A stretch of 9,311 nucleotides of DNA from Chthoniobacterales bacterium. GTDB lineage: Bacteria; Verrucomicrobiota; Verrucomicrobiia; Chthoniobacterales; JACTMZ01. Positions 5,823-9,311 of this stretch are shown here, piece after piece. The stretch lies in NCBI GenBank assembly GCA_017853515.1, contig JAFMJK010000075.1:1-9311 (forward strand). The letters run 5' to 3'. A program made the translations under genes and the position numbers. Within the stretch, counting starts at the first letter, position 1. The number at the start of each line of letters is the position of its first letter. The notes beneath the pieces are model-generated. The model saw only the letters and a list, made by a program, of their open reading frames with translations. It was not told where the DNA came from and did not search any database.

Positions 5823-6826
5823 CCGAACTGTTTCTTCTTCAGCTGCATATTCAGCCAGATCGTCGAGATTCCGGCCGAAATAAACGAGACCGAGAGCGCC
5901 GCACCGAGCACCCACGCCGCGGCCGAACCTTCTTTGTGGATCCACGCGATCCAGGCCGTGGCCAGGAGCAGAAATCCCGTCAGGAACGTCCCGATCCACG
6001 CGCTGAACGGCCGGCTGCGCACGGCCACACCGATGCGCGCGAACCCGACCGCCGCGAGCACGATGGCCATGACCCCGTTGCTGTTGGCCAAAAGAAAATG
6101 GTCGCTGAGCCACACGGCAACGCCGCCGAGCATGGATAGAAGGCCGAAGAAGGTCGTGGAGAGGAAGGTTCCCCAAGCACGCGAGGAAAACGCGTAAATG
6201 ATGTCGGACACACCGATGGCAAACAGCAATAGTGCCACGAGCTTGAGATAGTGGAACCCGGTGATGAGCGGCGCCCCGAGGCCGAGAACGCCGACAATCA
6301 CCGCAATCATGCCGAAATACCACGCGGACGGAACGGTCGGCGCCACCTCATGGTAGAGCGCACCGTAGGATTCGCGGCCCGCCGGAGGCGCGAGGTGCTG
6401 CTCCTGCTCGATTTTCTCCGTCCTGACCCGCACGCGGTCGGCCCAGTCCTGGCACTGGTTGCTGAACAGCGAGTAATACGCGCCATCCTGCACCTCGCCG
6501 AGTGCCTCGTAAGCCGCCTTGGCATTGAAGCGCGGTTCGACAAACCAGTAACCCTGCGCCGTGATGTCCTGCGGCGTCTTCATCACCTTCCCCATGTCGC
6601 GCTCGTGGAAACGCTTCCCGTTGTCGCCATAGCCGATTTCGTCGACCACGTGCCCGTCCTTCATGAAAAACAACTGGTCGTGGCGAAGTTGGAGATGAAG
6701 CAGAGCGCCGAGCTTGTTGTTCACCAGCGGATACAGCCATGACAGCTTGTCCAAGTTCCGCTGGGCGAACTGGGCGTAATCCGCCTCTGCCGCTGCCGGG
6801 TTCACCCTGGCTTCCACCGCTTCCAT
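5819..6826 (-). CDS. Membrane protein: soluble His/Cys N-terminal domain plus six-helix HdeD-like domain
   Basis: A 335-residue protein in two parts. Residues 1 to about 160 are soluble. They contain a segment LHLQLRHDQLFFMKDGHVVDEIGYGD (43-68) and later YYSLFSNQCQDWADRVRVR (117-135). A histidine at the start of a beta strand followed about 75 residues later by a cysteine in an 'NxC' helix start recalls permuted papain-fold proteins (LRAT, PPPDE, YiiX types); this is inference from pattern only. Residues about 168-325 contain six hydrophobic segments: roughly 168-190, 193-213, 219-240, 248-266, 276-296 and 302-324. They resemble the HdeD/DUF308 membrane family in spacing and composition. The C-terminus is basic (LKKKQFG). 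There is no signal peptide, so the N-terminal domain is probably cytoplasmic. It is divergent from leuC across a 91-base gap and probably monocistronic. I cannot name a function. Confidence 0.75.
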   Translation of the reverse strand: MEAVEARVNPAAAEADYAQFAQRNLDKLSWLYPLVNNKLGALLHLQLRHDQLFFMKDGHVVDEIGYGDNGKRFHERDMGKVMKTPQDITAQGYWFVEPRFNAKAAYEALGEVQDGAYYSLFSNQCQDWADRVRVRTEKIEQEQHLAPPAGRESYGALYHEVAPTVPSAWYFGMIAVIVGVLGLGAPLITGFHYLKLVALLLFAIGVSDIIYAFSSRAWGTFLSTTFFGLLSMLGGVAVWLSDHFLLANSNGVMAIVLAAVGFARIGVAVRSRPFSAWIGTFLTGFLLLATAWIAWIHKEGSAAAWVLGAALSVSFISAGISTIWLNMQLKKKQFG

Positions 6827-6917
6827 CGCCGCGCAGCATCACTGTCCGCTTCGGGGAGTTCAAGCCTGCGGACGCTTGCCGCTGCCCCGCTTAGAGGTTA
6901 TTCTCCCCGGCTCGCTT
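6827..6917. promoter_or_regulatory. Divergent intergenic region between the HdeD-like gene and leuC
   Basis: These 91 bases must hold the starts of transcription for both divergent genes unless promoters lie within coding sequence. I see no convincing -35/-10 pair. The best plus-strand candidate is TTGCCG (6876-6881), 16 bases, then TTATTC (6898-6903), which is a poor match. There is no leucine-rich leader peptide and no attenuator-like terminator before leuC. No Shine-Dalgarno sequence precedes the leuC ATG. Confidence 0.3.
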
Positions 6918-8327
6918 ATGGGTAAAACCTTGTTCGACAAAGTCTGGGAAGCGCACACCGTGCGCGAGCTTCCCAACGGCATGACGCAGTTGCTCATCGG
7001 CACGCACCTCATCCACGAGGTGACCAGCCCGCAGGCCTTCGGCATGCTGCGCGACCTCAATCTGAAGGTCCTTTATCCGCAACGCACCTTTGCCACGGTG
7101 GACCACATCGTGCCGACCGACGAGCGCGAGGAGCCCTTCTCCGACCAACTGGCCGATGCCATGATCAAGGAACTGCGCAAAAATTGCGCCGACTCCGGCA
7201 TCAAGTTTTTCGACATCGCCTCCGGCAAACAAGGCATCGTGCACATCGTCGGGCCCGAACAGGGCATCACCCAGCCGGGCACGACCATCGCCTGCGGCGA
7301 CTCGCACACCTCGACGCACGGGGCCTTCGGCGCCATCGCCTTCGGAATCGGCACGAGCCAGGTGCGCGACGTGCTCGCCACCCAGACCATGGCCCTGCGC
7401 AAACCCAAAGTCCGCCGCATCGAGGTGGACGGGAAACTTGCCCCCGGCGTCTATGCCAAAGACGTCATCCTGCACATCATCCGAAAGCTCGGGGTGAACG
7501 GCGGGCTCGGCTACGCTTACGAATACGCGGGCTCGACGTTCGATAATTTCACGCAGGAAGAACGCATGACCGTCTGCAACATGTCCATCGAGGGCGGGGC
7601 GCGTGTCGGCTATGTCAATCCCGACCAGACCACCTTCGATTACCTTCGCGGACGCCCCTACGCTCCCGCGCAGTCCGAATACGACACCGCGGTCGCCCGC
7701 TGGAAATCTTTCGCCAGCGATCCCGACGCCAAATACGACGATCTCGTGAAATACGACGCCTCCGACATCGCTCCGACCGTCACCTGGGGGATCAATCCGG
7801 GCCAAGCCATCTTCATCGACGAGAACATTCCCGCCCCCGGCGAGCTGCAGGAAAAGGACCGCTCCACCGCCGAAGAAGCCTACGCGCACATGAAGCTTCA
7901 GCCGGGCAAACCGATCAAGGGCACGAAGATCGATGTCGCCTTCCTCGGATCGTGCACCAACGGGCGCCTCAGCGACCTGCAAGAGGTGGCGAAATATTTG
8001 CAGGGCAAGAAAGTCAGATCCGGCATCAAGGCGATCGTCGTCCCCGGCTCGCAGGGCGTGGCCGCCCTCGCGGAATCGATGGGACTGGCCGAAGTTTTCC
8101 GCGACGCCGGTTTCGAATGGCGCGGCGCCGGTTGCTCCATGTGCCTGGCCATGAACCCGGACAAACTGATCGGCGACCAACTTTGCGCCAGCTCGAGCAA
8201 CCGCAACTTCAAAGGCCGCCAAGGCAGCCCGACCGGACGCACCGTCCTGATGAGCCCCCTCATGGTCGCCGCCGCCGCCGTGACCGGCGAAATCAGCGAC
8301 GCCCGCGAAATCTTCGGCCTGAGCTAA
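6918..8327 (+). CDS. leuC: 3-isopropylmalate dehydratase large subunit
   Basis: A 469-residue member of the aconitase superfamily. With LeuD it isomerises 2-isopropylmalate to 3-isopropylmalate in leucine biosynthesis, in the cytoplasm. The three [4Fe-4S] cluster cysteines are present: C346 in GSCTNGR, and C406 and C409 in GAGCSMCLAMNPD. Other family motifs are GTHLIHEVTSPQAF (28-41), a segment of the type ACGDSHTSTHGAFGAIAFG (125-143), and SSSNRNFKGRQG (425-436). The length is that of bacterial LeuC (about 466-471). The ATG at 6918 gives the standard N-terminus MGKTLFDKVWEAH; an upstream non-ATG start at 6876 would add a segment absent from the family. leuD follows after 39 bases. The gene looks complete and functional. 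Confidence 0.97.
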   Translation: MGKTLFDKVWEAHTVRELPNGMTQLLIGTHLIHEVTSPQAFGMLRDLNLKVLYPQRTFATVDHIVPTDEREEPFSDQLADAMIKELRKNCADSGIKFFDIASGKQGIVHIVGPEQGITQPGTTIACGDSHTSTHGAFGAIAFGIGTSQVRDVLATQTMALRKPKVRRIEVDGKLAPGVYAKDVILHIIRKLGVNGGLGYAYEYAGSTFDNFTQEERMTVCNMSIEGGARVGYVNPDQTTFDYLRGRPYAPAQSEYDTAVARWKSFASDPDAKYDDLVKYDASDIAPTVTWGINPGQAIFIDENIPAPGELQEKDRSTAEEAYAHMKLQPGKPIKGTKIDVAFLGSCTNGRLSDLQEVAKYLQGKKVRSGIKAIVVPGSQGVAALAESMGLAEVFRDAGFEWRGAGCSMCLAMNPDKLIGDQLCASSSNRNFKGRQGSPTGRTVLMSPLMVAAAAVTGEISDAREIFGLS

Positions 8328-8330
8328 ATT

Positions 8331-8358
8331 CTCTCAACCCTCATCCCTCAACCCTCAA
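8331..8358 (+). repeat. Pyrimidine-rich tandem repeat between leuC and leuD
   Basis: Two adjacent 14-base copies, CTCTCAACCCTCAT (8331-8344) and CCCTCAACCCTCAA (8345-8358), differ at two positions. Within them CCCTCA-type units recur. They fill most of the 39-base gap before leuD, leaving no purine-rich Shine-Dalgarno sequence. Whether it is a slippage product, a dispersed intergenic motif or a translation signal cannot be told from one copy. Confidence 0.55.
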
Positions 8359-8366
8359 CTTTCCTC

Positions 8367-8972
8367 ATGGCCCTGACCAAAATCTCCCAACTCGCCGGCA
8401 CCGGAGTCTACGTCCCCGGCGACGATGTCGATACCGACCGTATTATTCCCGCGCGTTTCATGAAGTGCGTCACCTTCGACGGACTCGGGGAGTATGCGTT
8501 CTATGACGAACGCTTCACGGAGGACGGAAAACCGAAAACGCACCCCATCGACGACCCGAAATACAAAGGTGCGACCATTTTGCTGGCCGGACGCAATTTC
8601 GGTTGCGGCAGTTCGCGCGAGCACGCCCCGCAAGCTCTTTACCGCCACGGCTTCCGCGCTGTGCTGGCCGAAAGCTTCGCCGAGATTTTCTTCGGCAACG
8701 CCATCACGCTCGGCATGCCCTGCCTGGTCATGGACGGCCGCGACATCCGCGCCTTGGCAGCCCTCATCGACGAAGCCCCGCAGACCGAGATCAACATCGA
8801 TATTCCAAACAGCCAGGTGAGCATGGCCGATGTCAGCTTCCCGGCCAAATTGCCGGATCACGCCCGCGAGGCGCTGGTCGACGGCAAATGGGACGCCATT
8901 GCCGATCTCCTCGAAGGCCTCGACGCGGTCAAATCCACCGCCGACAAACTGCCCTACATGCGCGTGGCCTGA
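8367..8972 (+). CDS. leuD: 3-isopropylmalate dehydratase small subunit
   Basis: A 201-residue LeuD, the partner of LeuC in isopropylmalate isomerase. Diagnostic segments are GDDVDTDRIIPARFMK (residues 18-33), where the DTDRIIPARF core is typical of the family, the signature NFGCGSSREHAPQAL (77-91), and a segment AVLAESFAEIFFGNAITLG (98-116). The length is normal for the LeuD class that works with a separate LeuC. The ATG at 8367 gives a short standard N-terminus (MALTKISQLAGTGVYVPGDD). The gap to leuC is 39 bases of pyrimidine-rich repeat with no Shine-Dalgarno sequence, so initiation may be leaderless-like or rely on local lack of structure. A GC-rich hairpin 15 bases after the stop may end the transcript. 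Confidence 0.96.
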   Translation: MALTKISQLAGTGVYVPGDDVDTDRIIPARFMKCVTFDGLGEYAFYDERFTEDGKPKTHPIDDPKYKGATILLAGRNFGCGSSREHAPQALYRHGFRAVLAESFAEIFFGNAITLGMPCLVMDGRDIRALAALIDEAPQTEINIDIPNSQVSMADVSFPAKLPDHAREALVDGKWDAIADLLEGLDAVKSTADKLPYMRVA

Positions 8973-8987
8973 GAGGGCCACGGCAAC

Positions 8988-9006
8988 CGGCGCTTATGGA
9001 GCGCCG
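8988..9006 (+). terminator. Possible weak terminator after leuD
   Basis: CGGCGCT (8988-8994) pairs with AGCGCCG (9000-9006) around a 5-base loop, 15 bases after the leuD stop. No T-tract follows directly; the nearest T-run is TCTTTT about 15 bases further on. It could be a Rho-assisted or weak terminator, or a 3' mRNA-stabilising hairpin. Confidence 0.35.
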
Positions 9007-9118
9007 CGACAACGGAAACTCGCTCTTTTCCCGCCTGCCGTTTGCAGCGGCGCGTCTTTGACCTCCGCGGGCCTTATACCAAGTCCCAAAAGATTTTAGA
9101 CTTTGTTGCCCGAGGTAG

Positions 9119-9139
9119 GGACGAGCGGCCCGCTCGTCC
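9119..9139. repeat. Near-perfect 21-base palindrome
   Basis: GGACGAGCGG (9119-9128) and CCGCTCGTCC (9130-9139) are exact reverse complements around one central C. It is part of the repeat element at the right edge and would form a tight hairpin or cruciform. Confidence 0.75.
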
Positions 9140-9153
9140 GCTCTTACTCCAAC

Positions 9154-9207
9154 GGACACGCGAGCTCTCCGAGCCGTAGGCTCTACGAGCCGGAGGTCCG
9201 CGTGTCC
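9154..9207. repeat. Long hairpin with switchable inner stems
   Basis: GGACACGCG (9154-9162) pairs perfectly with CGCGTGTCC (9199-9207). Inside, GAGCC (9171-9175), GGCTC (9179-9183) and GAGCC (9187-9191) are evenly spaced by three bases, so the central arm can pair with either side. It is the core of the repeat element. Confidence 0.7.
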
Positions 9208-9250
9208 CTACCCTCAAAACCTTGTTCGATAGTCCGGATCCTTTTCTGGT

Positions 9251-9265
9251 TTGGTATTATACCAA
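9251..9265. repeat. AT-rich palindrome at the second repeat unit
   Basis: TTGGTAT (9251-9257) and ATACCAA (9259-9265) are exact reverse complements around one T. It is followed by another small dyad, CGAAAA-GT-TTTTCG (9269-9282). The ATACCAA half is also present at the first unit (9076-9082), but without its partner arm. Confidence 0.6.
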
Positions 9266-9311
9266 TCACGAAAAGTTTTTCGACTTTTCACACCCCTCGG
9301 TAGGGTCGGCT

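Larger units (their letters stand above)
8973..9311. other. Non-coding region after leuD
   Basis: No convincing gene on either strand. The short open frames here are low in quality and cross the palindromes. The first 100 bases hold the hairpin at 8988-9006; from about 9074 to the window edge lies a structured repeat element, listed separately. Base composition shifts from GC-rich to locally AT-rich at 9074-9110 and 9218-9290, unlike the coding regions. Confidence 0.7.
9074..9311. repeat. Structured repeat element: two diverged direct-repeat units with palindromes
   Basis: A unit beginning TTATACCAA occurs at 9074 and again at 9257, 183 bases later. Both copies continue with similar bases (an AAAAG-TTTT dyad, then GACTTT) and reach GGTAGGG at 9114-9120 and 9299-9305. 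Between the copies lie a 21-base palindrome (9119-9139) and a large hairpin (9154-9207), and the core is bounded by the inverted pair GGTAGGGAC (9114-9122) and GTCCCTACC (9204-9212). The second copy runs off the window. This is the architecture of a REP/MITE-like dispersed non-coding repeat, but no transposase or target duplication is visible. Confidence 0.6.

Noticed and set aside
6891..8222. A 443-codon open frame on the minus strand
   Set aside because: Antisense shadow of leuC.
9103..9303. Short open frames in the right-hand non-coding region
   Set aside because: They cross the palindromic repeat element and show no domain, signal or start-site support.
9074..9311. CRISPR array
   Set aside because: Only two diverged copies 183 bases apart with palindromic content between them; no regular repeat-spacer pattern and no cas genes.

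Overview
The window is GC-rich chromosomal DNA from a diderm (Gram-negative) bacterium. Nearly all of it is recognisable housekeeping or metabolic genes. My best guess at the lineage is Verrucomicrobiota. The reasons are a lipopolysaccharide-export pair (lptA-lptB) joined directly to HPr kinase and HPr without rpoN or other PTS genes, very weak Shine-Dalgarno signals, the MEKHLA-domain gene, and pyrimidine-rich intergenic repeats. This guess rests on family knowledge and is not proven by the sequence.

Layout. (1) 3-2380, plus strand: the 3' end of lptA, then lptB, hprK and ptsH, tightly packed (4-base overlap, 9-base gap, 3-base gap), so probably one transcript. LptA and LptB move lipopolysaccharide to the outer membrane. 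HprK phosphorylates HPr on a serine; both target residues of HPr are intact. (2) 2392-4014, minus strand: pgi (glucose-6-phosphate isomerase), converging on ptsH. Its short leader can form two mutually exclusive hairpins. (3) 4157-4540, plus: a small predicted lipoprotein followed by a strong intrinsic terminator. (4) 4636-5822, plus: a BioC-like methyltransferase overlapping a MEKHLA (PAS-like) protein gene. (5) 5819-6826, minus: a protein with a soluble His/Cys-containing N-terminal domain and a six-helix HdeD-like membrane domain. Its stop overlaps the stop of the MEKHLA gene. (6) 6918-8972, plus: leuC and leuD, the two subunits of isopropylmalate isomerase. (7) 8973-9311: no gene. It holds a hairpin just after leuD and then a structured repeat element made of two diverged direct-repeat units around nested palindromes, probably a dispersed non-coding repeat family.

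I see no defence island, CRISPR array, transposase, phage gene, tRNA or rRNA. The points most worth a second look are the pgi leader, the Cys/His plus HdeD-like fusion protein, the repeat element at the right edge, the bioC-MEKHLA coupling, and the minimal lptAB-hprK-ptsH cluster.
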